This document shows, piece by piece, positions 32,834 through 41,992 of a DNA stretch of 64,000 bases. Every line of letters starts with the position of its first letter. Position 1 is the first letter of the stretch. The notes below the pieces were generated by a model. That model was not told the origin of the DNA and searched no databases. It saw nothing but the letters and a program-made list of their open reading frames with translations. This stretch comes from Lutimaribacter_A marinistellae (lineage in GTDB: Bacteria; Pseudomonadota; Alphaproteobacteria; Rhodobacterales; Rhodobacteraceae), in assembly GCF_042648365.1 (NCBI RefSeq), contig NZ_JBHRXI010000010.1:372001-436000 (forward strand), written 5' to 3'. Position numbers and translations under genes: made by a program.

Positions 32834-34078
32834 ATGTTTCTGAAGAAGATCGCCATCGCGGGGGCCATGACCGGCCTTTTGGGAACCGCGGCATATGCGG
32901 CCGATTGCGGGCCGTCGGGTCAGTCGATCCGCATTCTTGCCAGTGACTTCCCGGCAATCCACGCCGTGGCTGACGCCGCCGAAGCCAATTGCGGCGAAGC
33001 TGCCGCCGAATTCAGCCGCAACCACACCACCGAAGCGCGCCAGATCATGAACGCTGCGCTGACACCGAACCCGGCGGAATACACCTCGGTCATCGTTGCA
33101 AACTCCACCCTCACCCAGTTGATGAATGACGGCTTGGTCCGCCCGCTGAACGACCTGGTCGAGAAATACGGCCAGAACCTGCCCAAGAACCTGATGATCA
33201 CCATCGACGGCAACATAATGGCCGTCGCGTTCATGGCGAATTCGCAACACCTGTTCTCTCGCAAAGACATTCTTGCACAGGCTGGTATCGACGGTGTCCC
33301 GACGACCTACGACGAGGTAATCGCCGCGGCAAAGGCCATTCGCGACGCGGGCATAATGGAACATCCGATCGTGATGAACATGAAAACCGGCTGGAACGTG
33401 GGCGAATCCTTCAACCTCGTCTTCCTTGCGCATGGCGGTGAGTTCTTCAAGCCGGGGACCGCGGAACCCGCCATCAACAGCCCTGCAGGTGTCGCCGCCC
33501 TGAACACGTTGAAAGAGTTGGTTGAATACGCGCACCCTGACCATCTGACGCAAGCTTCGAACGAGACCCAGGGACTCTGGGAAGCGGGCCAGGCCGCACT
33601 TGGCATCATGTGGGGCTCGCGTGGCGCTCCGATCCTTGACGACGAAGGATCGAGCGAGGAAGTGACGTCGAACACGGTGCTCTCGGCCGCACCTTCGGTT
33701 GAATCCGGCGGCACGCCCGGCGCAACCCTTTGGTGGGATGGCTTCACCATCTCGACCAACGTGTCGGACGAAGAGGCAGAAGCAACCTTCGCAGCCTTGG
33801 CAAGCGCGCTGACACCCGAAATGGTCGCTGCGAACAACGACGACGCGGTCTGGCTGCTCGAAGGTTTCAAGCCGGGTGCCGCTGCAGCAGGCGTCGCCGC
33901 AACGGCGCAGGGCGGCGCCAAACCCTATCCGATGATCCCGCAGATCGGTCTCATGCACAACGCGCTGGGATCCGAACTCGCCGATTTCCTGAAGGGCGAT
34001 GAAAGCGCGGAGAAAGCATTGGCAGATGTCGAAGCTGCCTACGTCACCGCTGCCAAGGAAGCCGGCTTCCTTCAGTAA
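32834..34078 (+). CDS. ABC transporter extracellular solute-binding protein
   Basis: Periplasmic substrate receptor of the importer. The 414-residue precursor has a signal peptide (MFLKKIAIAGAMTGLLGTAAYA) and the build of family-1 binding proteins, with a hinge-like segment LWWDGFTIST (about 301-310). The mature protein contains many aromatic and acidic residues, but the ligand cannot be inferred. The ATG at 32834 follows GGGAGATAGAG. A strong hairpin follows the gene, as is common when the binding protein is made in excess. Confidence 0.92.
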   Translation: MFLKKIAIAGAMTGLLGTAAYAADCGPSGQSIRILASDFPAIHAVADAAEANCGEAAAEFSRNHTTEARQIMNAALTPNPAEYTSVIVANSTLTQLMNDGLVRPLNDLVEKYGQNLPKNLMITIDGNIMAVAFMANSQHLFSRKDILAQAGIDGVPTTYDEVIAAAKAIRDAGIMEHPIVMNMKTGWNVGESFNLVFLAHGGEFFKPGTAEPAINSPAGVAALNTLKELVEYAHPDHLTQASNETQGLWEAGQAALGIMWGSRGAPILDDEGSSEEVTSNTVLSAAPSVESGGTPGATLWWDGFTISTNVSDEEAEATFAALASALTPEMVAANNDDAVWLLEGFKPGAAAAGVAATAQGGAKPYPMIPQIGLMHNALGSELADFLKGDESAEKALADVEAAYVTAAKEAGFLQ

Positions 34079-34087
34079 AACCCCTCC

Positions 34088-34113
34088 GACGGAGGCTCGC
34101 AGGAGTCTCCGTC
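34088..34113 (+). terminator. Hairpin between the solute-binding protein and first permease genes
   Basis: GACGGAGGCTC / GAGTCTCCGTC, an 11-bp stem with one G-U pair and loop GCAG, 9 bp after the stop. No U-run follows. It probably stabilises the upstream mRNA or partly stops transcription, giving more binding protein than permease. Confidence 0.6.
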
Positions 34114-34143
34114 TCCCAAACGCTGCCGACGGGGACGTTCGTC

Positions 34144-35175
34144 ATGAAGCACCGTACCTTTTTCTGGTTCATACTGCCGACGCTCTCCGCGATGATCCTC
34201 TTCATTGCGCTGCCAATCCTGTCGGTTTTCGTACAGTCCCTGTTTGTCGCCCATGAACAGGTCTTGATCGAATCCGAGAGTTGTGGCCCCTTCGGGTGCA
34301 CTCCCACGACGTCGGTAGACGTCGAAGCGACTGAAAAGCTTCGTCAAGAGCAACCCCTGGGCAAATTCAACGGTCTGAACACCTATTTCAACCGGTCCCA
34401 TCTGGCTATCGCGGACATAGGCGAGGCTTGGTCAACGTCCGAAACCATGGGCGAGTTCTGGGGGCAGGTCTACAACCTGCCTTTCTACAACGCGCTGACG
34501 TTCACGCTGACATACACTTTCATTGTCACACCGTTGGTTCTTGTCCTGGGGATGGCCATTGCCGTTGGCGTCAACAACCTGCCGCGCATGCTCAAGGGCC
34601 TTGCCATCTTCATCTCGTTGCTGCCGTTTCTCGTCACGCCGCTTGTGGGTTCCTTGATCCTGTTCTGGATGGTCGACGGAGACGGCGTGATCGGTGCTAC
34701 GATCCAGAAGCTATTCGACGACCCGTCGCTCAGCCTAAAGGCCTCCACGCCGCTGATGTGGATCATGCTGATGGTCTACGGGGTGTGGCATACCCTGCCG
34801 TTCAGTTTCATTACCTTCTATGCCGGTCTTCAGACAGTACCCGAAGACACGATGGAAGCGGCTCAGATCGACGGGGCCACGAAATGGCAGCGCCTGATCC
34901 ACGTCATCGTGCCTCACCTGATGCCGCTCGTTTCCTTCGTGACGCTTATGCTGATCATGGACAATTTCCGTGTCTTCGAACCGATCGTGAGCTTCTCCGC
35001 CGAAGCCCATGCCAGATCGCTCAGCTGGATCATTTTCAATGACCTCCGCGAAAGCGGCAATCCGCTCTACGCATCGGCAGGCGCGACCTCGCTTCTGACG
35101 ATCATTCTCGTGGTGATCCTGATGACACCTGTACTGGTCCGCACCTGGCGCGACTTCACCCGCAAATCGCACTGA
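34144..35175 (+). CDS. ABC transporter permease 1 (UgpA/MalF type)
   Basis: Inner-membrane subunit of the importer, 343 residues. One N-terminal helix (MKHRTFFWFILPTLSAMILF) is followed by a periplasmic loop of about 90 residues and then five or more helices. The cytoplasmic EAA loop that contacts the ATPase is seen as MEAAQIDGATKWQRLIHVIVP-like sequence near residue 237-257. It pairs with the permease that starts 10 bp after its stop. Confidence 0.92.
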   Translation: MKHRTFFWFILPTLSAMILFIALPILSVFVQSLFVAHEQVLIESESCGPFGCTPTTSVDVEATEKLRQEQPLGKFNGLNTYFNRSHLAIADIGEAWSTSETMGEFWGQVYNLPFYNALTFTLTYTFIVTPLVLVLGMAIAVGVNNLPRMLKGLAIFISLLPFLVTPLVGSLILFWMVDGDGVIGATIQKLFDDPSLSLKASTPLMWIMLMVYGVWHTLPFSFITFYAGLQTVPEDTMEAAQIDGATKWQRLIHVIVPHLMPLVSFVTLMLIMDNFRVFEPIVSFSAEAHARSLSWIIFNDLRESGNPLYASAGATSLLTIILVVILMTPVLVRTWRDFTRKSH

Positions 35176-35185
35176 GGAAACGCTC

Positions 35186-36067
35186 ATGGCAACTGCAGCT
35201 CAATCCCGCATGACCCCGCTCAAGGCGTTTTCCTATGCCTTCGTGTTGCTCTGGCTGATCATCGCCGCGTTCCCTTTCCTTTGGACGTTCTGGGGCAGCT
35301 TCAAGGTTCAGGCCGACTTTCTGTCCAAAGCGGACTGGATGAACGCGCTGCGCGGCACCAACACGATCGAGCAGACCGGAAGCGCCTTCACCGGGGCCGC
35401 CTATTACGGTGCCTGGGTTGAAGAAGAGTTCTGGTTCAACTTCAAGAACACTGGAATCGTGGTGTTCTTCACCGTTGTCATCTCTTTGACCTTCGGAACG
35501 CTGGGTGGGTACGCGTTGGCGCGGTCAGGGTTCCGCTATGCCTTCTGGATCCTGATGGCGGCGCTGGTTTTCCGCGCGATGCCCCACATGACCCTGGTTT
35601 CCGGCTACCTGCTGTGGTTCTTCGAGTGGAACGTCTGGGGTATCCTGCCGACCACCATCATCGTGCTTGTCGCGATCAACCAGCCCTTCACGCTTTGGAT
35701 GCTGCACTCGTTCTTCAAGAACATTCCCAAGGACATGGACGAAAGCGCCATGGTCGATGGCTGCACCCGGTTTCAAGCCTTCCGGCATGTGATCGTTCCG
35801 GTCATGTGGCCTGGGGTCATAACGACCGGTTTGTTCAGCTTCCTGCTGGCCTATAACGACTTCACCGTGGCCGTGATGCTGCTGAGCGAGGAAAACGAGA
35901 CCATCATTCCTGCGATCAACAGCTTCATGGGTACCACGCAGGTCGAAGGCAAGGTGATGTACGCGGTTGCTGCCGTGGTCTCGGCCACTGCGCCGCTCTT
36001 CATCCTGATCCTGTTCTTCCAGCGCCAGATCGTATCGGGCCTGACGGCTGGTGCGGTGAAAGGGTAA
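35186..36067 (+). CDS. ABC transporter permease 2 (UgpE/MalG type)
   Basis: Second inner-membrane subunit, 293 residues with about six helices. The EAA loop is DESAMVDGCTRFQAFRHVIV (about 186-205). GAGGAAACGCTC precedes the ATG. The stop TAATG overlaps the start of the next SnoaL-like gene, coupling import and metabolism. Confidence 0.92.
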   Translation: MATAAQSRMTPLKAFSYAFVLLWLIIAAFPFLWTFWGSFKVQADFLSKADWMNALRGTNTIEQTGSAFTGAAYYGAWVEEEFWFNFKNTGIVVFFTVVISLTFGTLGGYALARSGFRYAFWILMAALVFRAMPHMTLVSGYLLWFFEWNVWGILPTTIIVLVAINQPFTLWMLHSFFKNIPKDMDESAMVDGCTRFQAFRHVIVPVMWPGVITTGLFSFLLAYNDFTVAVMLLSEENETIIPAINSFMGTTQVEGKVMYAVAAVVSATAPLFILILFFQRQIVSGLTAGAVKG

Positions 36068-37089
36068 TGATGTCGGTCCACGACCACAACAAGACCCTCA
36101 TCGCGCAGCTGCGGTCGGCGTTTGCGAGTTGTGATGCCGACCAGGTCAAGGCCGCGATCCTGGAGGCCGTTGCACCCGACGCAAAGATACGGCTTGGCTA
36201 CCCTTTTCAGGACGTGGCCGGCGCCGAAGACCTCTGGGACCGGGTCTATGCACCGCTGCTCGCTGCGATGCCTGACATGGAACGCCGTGATTTTATTGTC
36301 ATGGCCGGTCCTAGGTGGGGGAATTCACAGGCTGGCAACTGGGTCGGTCTGGGCGGCAATATTGTCGGCTGCCTGACAGGTGAGTGGCTCGGCATCCCCG
36401 CCTGCAACAAGCCAGTTTTCATGCGCTACCAAGAATACCTGCGCGTCGAGGATGACAAGATCGTCGAGATGGAGGGATTGTGGGACATCCCGCAGATCAT
36501 GGTTCAGGCTGGCGTCTGGCCCATGGCGCCACAACTTGGCGTCGACTGGATGTGCCCCGGCCCCGCCGATGGTCAGGGCATTGGAAATTTGCCCTTCGAT
36601 GCGGATACGGCCAACGCGTCCGTGCAGCTTGTCTGGGACATGCTGCACGACTTGAAACAGGGCACCGCCGACACTCCCGAACGGGGGCTCGGCGGCTACT
36701 GGCACGACAACGCGCTTTGGTATGGACCCACCGGCCTGAGCACCGCGCGGGGGCATTCGGGGATAGCGAACCGGATCTTCCGTCAGTTTCGAGAAGGACT
36801 GTCCGAGAACACCCGTCACCTTGAGGAGGGTGTTTTCTTTGGCGATCAGAACCTTGTCGCTTTCACGGGCTGGCCTTCGGGAACAGCAGTGCATTCGGGC
36901 GATGGTTTTCTGGGCCTCGCCCCAACGGGCCGCCGCATCACGCGCCGGAGCCTCGATTTCTGGCGCGTAGAAAACGGGCTGGTCCGCGAATGCTGGGTGA
37001 TGGTCGATATCCTCGATCTCTATGCACAACTCGGCCTCGATGTGCTTGGGCGGGTGCCCGCCAAGACAGGGTACGAGGCCGCGGCATGA
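36067..37089 (+). CDS. Two-domain SnoaL/NTF2-like protein (paralogue 2)
   Basis: A 340-residue protein with two SnoaL-like repeats. The first repeat includes PDMERRDFIVMAG and EWLGIPACNKPVFMRYQEYLR; the second includes FTGWPSGTAVHSGDGFLGLAPTG-like sequence and ends RECWVMVDILDLYAQLGLDVLG. It is translationally coupled to permease 2. The 130 bp after it hold no gene. Catalytic role unknown; most similar by eye to the paralogue at 39157, from the shared starting pattern (NKTLIAQLRSAF against NKALIAPMRAAM). Confidence 0.82.
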   Translation: MMSVHDHNKTLIAQLRSAFASCDADQVKAAILEAVAPDAKIRLGYPFQDVAGAEDLWDRVYAPLLAAMPDMERRDFIVMAGPRWGNSQAGNWVGLGGNIVGCLTGEWLGIPACNKPVFMRYQEYLRVEDDKIVEMEGLWDIPQIMVQAGVWPMAPQLGVDWMCPGPADGQGIGNLPFDADTANASVQLVWDMLHDLKQGTADTPERGLGGYWHDNALWYGPTGLSTARGHSGIANRIFRQFREGLSENTRHLEEGVFFGDQNLVAFTGWPSGTAVHSGDGFLGLAPTGRRITRRSLDFWRVENGLVRECWVMVDILDLYAQLGLDVLGRVPAKTGYEAAA

Positions 37090-37219
37090 GTTCGAACTTC
37101 AGACATAGCGCCTCGGGGCGGCATCCGGCGCTCAATCGGATGCCCAGGGATTTTCTGGTTACGGGCGGCAATGCCCCGTTCACCCAGACACTCCCCCGGC
37201 GATCTGAAAGGACAAGATA

Positions 37220-37750
37220 ATGAAAGGATCCCGCCCGGAACAGGCCGTGCTGACAAAAGACACGGACATGACCAAGACCGACGAAACCCGCGCCGTCATC
37301 GAAGCGATGGTGGACGGACTGAACGATCACCGTATCGACGATATCGGCGAATTCTTCACCCAGGGCTTTCGCTGGATGGGCAACCAGGGCTGCGGCACGA
37401 AGACCGGCCTGAAAGAGTTTCAGAACAACTGGCAGCGCCCGTTTCAGGCGGCGTTTTCCGACAAGACCTGCATAGACGAGGCCCGCCTGTACATGGGCGA
37501 ATGGGCCGCCGCATTCGGCCGCCAGGAAGCCACCCATTCGGGCGAATTCCTTGGGATCGCCCCCACCGGCAAGAGAGTCGAAATCCGTTACATGGACTTC
37601 TGGAAAGTTGTCGACGGCAAGATCGTCGACAACTGGGTGAATGTCGATTTTGCCCATGTCGCCGCCCAGCTTGGCGTTGATCTTTTCAACGGTGAAGGCT
37701 GGGAAGCATTTGATCGCGGTGAGAAAATCCCGCCGCGCCCCGGAAACTGA
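37220..37750 (+). CDS. Single-domain SnoaL/NTF2-like protein (paralogue 3)
   Basis: A 176-residue protein with one SnoaL-like domain; its end (GIAPTGKRVEIRYMDFWKVV, DNWVNVDFAHVAAQLGVDL) matches the C-terminal repeat of the larger paralogues. The ATG at 37220 has an AAAGGA site; an internal ATG at 37268 has none. It could form a homodimer that mimics the two-repeat proteins. It directly precedes the dehydrogenase gene by 10 bp. Confidence 0.8.
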   Translation: MKGSRPEQAVLTKDTDMTKTDETRAVIEAMVDGLNDHRIDDIGEFFTQGFRWMGNQGCGTKTGLKEFQNNWQRPFQAAFSDKTCIDEARLYMGEWAAAFGRQEATHSGEFLGIAPTGKRVEIRYMDFWKVVDGKIVDNWVNVDFAHVAAQLGVDLFNGEGWEAFDRGEKIPPRPGN

Positions 37751-37760
37751 GGATAAGACC

Positions 37761-39092
37761 ATGACCATCGAGTACCTGAAACGTGGCAAGCCCGAGGCTG
37801 ACCGTGCCGAAGACGATGCCAAGACCCGCGCCGTGGTCGAAGCGACGCTGACGGATATCGAAGCGCGCGGCGATGCGGCCGTTCGGGACCTGTCGGAGAA
37901 ATTCGACAACTATTCCCCCAAAAGCTTTCGCCTGAGCCAACAACAGATCGACGAGTTGATCGCCTCACTGACCGACCGAGAATTGGCCGATATCAAGTTC
38001 GCGCAGGAACAAGTGACGAAATTCGCTCAGGCACAGCGCGACTCGATGCTTGATATCGAGGTCGAAACACTTCCCGGCGTCATTCTCGGCCACAAGAACA
38101 TCCCGGTGCAGTCGGTCGGCTGTTACGTGCCCGGCGGCAAGTTCCCGATGGTCGCCTCGGCGCATATGTCTGTGGCGACCGCCAAGGTTGCCGGCGTGCC
38201 GCGGATCATCGCCTGCACCCCTCCCTTCCAGGGCAAGCCCAATGCGGCGGTGATCGCCGCAATGCACCTTGGCGGCGCGCATGAGATCTACGTCATGGGC
38301 GGCATTCAGGCGATCGGCGCAATGGCGATCGGCACCGAGAGCATCGAACCCGTGCACATGCTGGTCGGCCCCGGCAATGCTTTCGTGGCCGAAGCCAAGC
38401 GCCAGCTCTTTGGCCGGGTGGGTATCGACCTTTTTGCCGGCCCGACCGAGACGATGGTGATCGCGGACGAGACGGCGGCCGATGCCGAGCTTTGTGCCAC
38501 CGATCTTTTGGGCCAGGCCGAACACGGCTATAACAGCCCCTGCGTCCTGATCACGAACGCGCGCAAGCTGGCCGAGGACACGCTGTCCGAGATCGATCGC
38601 ATCCTGGGTATTCTCCCGACCGCAGGGACCGCGAGGGTCAGCTGGGACGAGTATGGCGAGGTGATCGTTTGCGACACCTATGACGAGATGCTGGATGTCG
38701 CCAACGACATCGCCTCGGAGCATGTACAGGTCATGACCGATCGCGACGACTGGTTCCTTGAGAATATGCATTCCTACGGCGCGCTGTTCCTCGGACCAAG
38801 GACCAACGTGGCCAACGGCGACAAGGTGATCGGTACGAACCACACACTGCCCACCAAGAAAGCCGGCCGCTACACCGGCGGGCTCTGGGTCGGCAAGTTT
38901 CTGAAAACGCACAGTTATCAGAAAGTCACCACCGACGAGGCGGCAACCATGATTGGCGAGTACGGCTCGCGCCTGTGCATGCTCGAAGGCTTCGTCGGCC
39001 ATGCCGAGCAATGCAACATCCGCGTGCGCCGCTACGGTGGGATCAACGTGCCCTACGGCGAGGGCGCGCCATACCACGAAGCCGCAGAGTGA
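37761..39092 (+). CDS. Histidinol dehydrogenase-like enzyme, resembling sulfopropanediol 3-dehydrogenase (HpsN)
   Basis: NAD-linked zinc dehydrogenase of the HisD superfamily, which oxidises a primary alcohol by four electrons to an acid. The 443-residue product keeps the zinc ligands (Gln252, His255 in GQAEHGYNSP; Asp354; His414) and the catalytic pair Glu320-His321 (SEHVQ). Its N-terminus (MTIEYLKRGKPEADRAEDDA) looks to me like HpsN, the enzyme for (R)-2,3-dihydroxypropane-1-sulfonate, rather than true HisD, and no histidine genes are near. No sulfolactate lyase or desulfonating gene is in the block, so the actual substrate may be another terminal diol. GAGGA site at the start. Confidence 0.8.
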   Translation: MTIEYLKRGKPEADRAEDDAKTRAVVEATLTDIEARGDAAVRDLSEKFDNYSPKSFRLSQQQIDELIASLTDRELADIKFAQEQVTKFAQAQRDSMLDIEVETLPGVILGHKNIPVQSVGCYVPGGKFPMVASAHMSVATAKVAGVPRIIACTPPFQGKPNAAVIAAMHLGGAHEIYVMGGIQAIGAMAIGTESIEPVHMLVGPGNAFVAEAKRQLFGRVGIDLFAGPTETMVIADETAADAELCATDLLGQAEHGYNSPCVLITNARKLAEDTLSEIDRILGILPTAGTARVSWDEYGEVIVCDTYDEMLDVANDIASEHVQVMTDRDDWFLENMHSYGALFLGPRTNVANGDKVIGTNHTLPTKKAGRYTGGLWVGKFLKTHSYQKVTTDEAATMIGEYGSRLCMLEGFVGHAEQCNIRVRRYGGINVPYGEGAPYHEAAE

Positions 39093-39156
39093 GTTGAACT
39101 CCGGAGCGGGGAGCATGACCCCTCGCCCCTTTCCGAAATTTTGGACCAGACAAGAA

Positions 39157-40209
39157 ATGAGCGACATTCACACCCAGAACAAGGCGCTGATCGCGCCAAT
39201 GCGTGCCGCGATGTACGACTTTGATGAAAGTGGAGTGCGCGCGGCACTCGACGCGCTGATCGCCCCGGATGCGACGATCCACATGCCGTGGCCCCTGAAC
39301 GACATGACCGGCCCACAGGCGCTGTATGATACATGCTACGCACCGCTTTTGGCCGCCATGCCTGACCTTGAACGGCGCGACTGGATCGTCATGGGCGGCC
39401 CGGACGAATTTGGCGCTGACTGGATCGGTTGCGGCGGCCATTACGTCGGAACCTTCGTTGCGCCCTGGCTCGACATCCCGCCCACCGGGCACCTGACCCA
39501 TATGCGCTTTCACGAGTTTTACCGGTTCGAGGGTGGAAAGGTCGTCGAAATCCAGACCTTGTGGGACATCCCTGAGGTGATGATGCAGGCCAACGCCTGG
39601 CCGATGGCGCCTAGCCTCGGGCGCGAATTCTGCATACCCGGACCGGCAACGCTTGACGGCATCGTAGAAGGCCCCTGGGACGAAGAGCGTTCGCGTGCGT
39701 CCCAGCAGCACATCATCGACATGCTTGCCCATATGAAAAAGCATCCCAGCCAGGGCGGGCCCGAAGTGATGGAAATGCCGCGCTTCTGGCACGAAAAGAT
39801 GAACTGGTACGGACCGGCGGGGATCGGCACGGGCCGTGGCATCGCGGGCTTCCGCAACTGGCACCAGATACCTTTCCTGAACGGCATGCCCGACCGCGGA
39901 AAATACGTGGACGAGATCACCTATCACTTCTTCGGCGACGGAGATTACGCCGCGGTGACCGGGTGGCCAAACATGATTCAGACCGTCACCCATGACGGTT
40001 GGATGGGCATTGCACCCTCGGGCAAGAAGATCACGATGCGGTCGCTCGATTTCTGGCGGATCAAGGATGGCAAGATCCGCGAGAACTGGGTCATGGTCGA
40101 TATTCTCGATGCCTATCGACAGCTGGGGGTCGATGTCTTTGCCCGGTTGCGCGAGTTCAACAAGGTCCGAGTCCGCGGTTCGATCCCCTTCCCCGTGGGA
40201 GACGTATGA
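39157..40209 (+). CDS. Two-domain SnoaL/NTF2-like protein (paralogue 4)
   Basis: A 350-residue protein with two SnoaL-like repeats. Repeat one: PDLERRDWIVMGG and APWLDIPPTGHLTHMRFHEF; repeat two: WYGPAGIGTGRGIAGFRNWH, TGWPNMIQTVTHDGWMGIAP and ENWVMVDILDAYRQLGVDVF. I chose the ATG at 39157 because the paralogue at 36067 begins at the matching place; an ATG at 39115 has a better GGAG site and would add 14 residues. The stop overlaps the start of the SDR gene. Confidence 0.82.
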   Translation: MSDIHTQNKALIAPMRAAMYDFDESGVRAALDALIAPDATIHMPWPLNDMTGPQALYDTCYAPLLAAMPDLERRDWIVMGGPDEFGADWIGCGGHYVGTFVAPWLDIPPTGHLTHMRFHEFYRFEGGKVVEIQTLWDIPEVMMQANAWPMAPSLGREFCIPGPATLDGIVEGPWDEERSRASQQHIIDMLAHMKKHPSQGGPEVMEMPRFWHEKMNWYGPAGIGTGRGIAGFRNWHQIPFLNGMPDRGKYVDEITYHFFGDGDYAAVTGWPNMIQTVTHDGWMGIAPSGKKITMRSLDFWRIKDGKIRENWVMVDILDAYRQLGVDVFARLREFNKVRVRGSIPFPVGDV

Positions 40210-40973
40210 TGGATCTGCCGAAATCCCCTGGCTTTGATCTTTCGGGCAAGCGGGCACTGGTGGCCGGTGCCTCTTCCGGTATCGGACTAGCCTGCGCCGT
40301 CGCGCTTGCCGAACATGGGGCGGCCGTCACACTCGCTGCCCGGTCGGGCGACATATTGCGTGACATCGTCCAAGAAATGACCGCCCGCGGGTGGCGGGCG
40401 GAGGCACTCGAACTCGACATATCCAACGTCGCCGTTACCAAGGCGGCAGTGGCTGAACATGGGCCATTCGATATCTTGGTGAACTCCGCAGGTCTGGCGC
40501 GGCATGGGCCTGCGATGAAAACTGAGGAAGGCGATTTCGACGTTGTTGCGAACCTGAACGTCAAGGGGGCCTATTTCCTTACGCAAGCCGTGGCCAAAGG
40601 ATTGATCGAAGCCGGTCGCCCCGGATCACTGATCAACATCTCCAGCCAGATGGCGCATGTGGGCGGCATTGACCGCGCCGTCTATTGCGCCACGAAACAC
40701 GCGGTCGAGGGCTTTACCAAGGCGATGGCGATCGAATGGGGCAAGGCAGGGATACGGGTGAACACGATCTGCCCCACCTTCATCCTGACGCCGCTGACGC
40801 AATCGACCTTCGACAACCCCGAGCGTGCCGCCTGGATCATGGACAAGATCAAGCTGAGCCGCCCCGGCAACGTCGAAGATGTCATGGGCGCCGTCGTTTT
40901 CCTTGCTTCCGAGTCGGCGGCCCTGATCACCGGCTCGTCCCTGATGATCGATGGAGGTTGGACGGCAGACTGA
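40206..40973 (+). CDS. Short-chain dehydrogenase/reductase (SDR)
   Basis: NAD(P)-dependent oxidoreductase, 255 residues, classical SDR type. The cofactor motif is AGASSGIG near residue 21-28, NSAG follows in the middle, the catalytic Ser-Tyr-Lys is seen as ISSQMAHVGGIDRAVYCATKHA, and the end MIDGGWTAD is typical. It probably interconverts an alcohol and ketone intermediate of the block's pathway. Start at 40206 (an ATG one codon later is equally possible), overlapping the previous stop; the 3' end overlaps the regulator gene. Confidence 0.88.
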   Translation: MMDLPKSPGFDLSGKRALVAGASSGIGLACAVALAEHGAAVTLAARSGDILRDIVQEMTARGWRAEALELDISNVAVTKAAVAEHGPFDILVNSAGLARHGPAMKTEEGDFDVVANLNVKGAYFLTQAVAKGLIEAGRPGSLINISSQMAHVGGIDRAVYCATKHAVEGFTKAMAIEWGKAGIRVNTICPTFILTPLTQSTFDNPERAAWIMDKIKLSRPGNVEDVMGAVVFLASESAALITGSSLMIDGGWTAD

Positions 40974-41992
40974 TGACGCAGGCAAAGGTCACATCGGCAC
41001 AGGTTGCAAAACGTGCAGGCGTAAGCCAATCGGCGGTCTCCCGCGTTTTCACGCCCGGTGCCTCGGCCTCGCCAAAAACCGCGGCCAAAGTGCGCAAGGC
41101 CGCGGCCGAACTGGGCTATCGCCCAAATGCCCTTGCACGGGCCGTTGTCTCTGGGAAAAGCCGGATCATCGGCGTGGTCATGGCTTATCTCGAAAACCAG
41201 TTCTACCCCGACGTGCTGGAAAAGCTATCAAATGCCTTGCAGGCCAAGGGCTACCATGTACTCGTCTTCATGGCCTCGCATCAGGCCGGCAATATCGACA
41301 CGGTGGTAGAGGAGATCCTGGACTACCAGGTCGATGGCATAATCGCAGCTTCTGTCGCCATGTCCTCTGACCTGTCCAAAAGGTGCCGTGCTGCGGGCGT
41401 GCCGATGGTACTTTTCAACCGGTCGCAGGATGACCCGAACATGTCGGCCGTCACCTCGGACAATATCGCCGGCGGCCGGAAAGTGGCCGAGTTCCTCGTG
41501 GCCGGCGACCACCGCAAGATCGGCTATATTGCCGGGTGGGAAGGCGCCTCGACCCAGCGTGACCGCGAGGCCGGGTTCCTGCAGGGTCTGGCCGAAGCAG
41601 GTGTCAAGCCATTTGCCCGCGAAGTGGGAAACTTCCGCATGGACGAGGCGCGTGACGCGACGCTGCGCATGTTCGCCGACGATCCGCCGGATGCGGTCTT
41701 TGTCGCGAACGACCACATGGCCTTGGCCGTGGCAGATTGCCTGCGTTTCGAGTTGAAGCTGAACATACCCCAAGACGTCTCGGTCGTCGGTTACGACGAT
41801 GTGCCAGCCGCCGCCTGGCCTGCCTACGACCTCACGAGCGTCAGACAGCCCGCGAACAGAATGGTGGCTGAAACTGTCGAGATCCTGCTTCGCAAGATAG
41901 AAAATCCCAACGCGGCACCGCGCAAAGTTCAAATAGACGGGCCCCTGATCCTGCGAGGATCAGCCCGCATACCCGAAGGATGGAACAAATGA
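40973..41992 (+). CDS. LacI-family transcriptional regulator
   Basis: Repressor of 339 residues: N-terminal helix-turn-helix and hinge (TSAQVAKRAGVSQSAVSRVF, about 6-25, and PNALARAVVSGKSR) followed by a periplasmic-binding-protein-like effector domain (about 60-335). It most likely senses the imported compound or a product and controls the block through the two TGCAAGCGTATGCA operators at 31583 and 31638. It lies inside the operon (ATGA overlaps at both ends), so it is autoregulated if the operon is read through. Confidence 0.9.
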   Translation: MTQAKVTSAQVAKRAGVSQSAVSRVFTPGASASPKTAAKVRKAAAELGYRPNALARAVVSGKSRIIGVVMAYLENQFYPDVLEKLSNALQAKGYHVLVFMASHQAGNIDTVVEEILDYQVDGIIAASVAMSSDLSKRCRAAGVPMVLFNRSQDDPNMSAVTSDNIAGGRKVAEFLVAGDHRKIGYIAGWEGASTQRDREAGFLQGLAEAGVKPFAREVGNFRMDEARDATLRMFADDPPDAVFVANDHMALAVADCLRFELKLNIPQDVSVVGYDDVPAAAWPAYDLTSVRQPANRMVAETVEILLRKIENPNAAPRKVQIDGPLILRGSARIPEGWNK

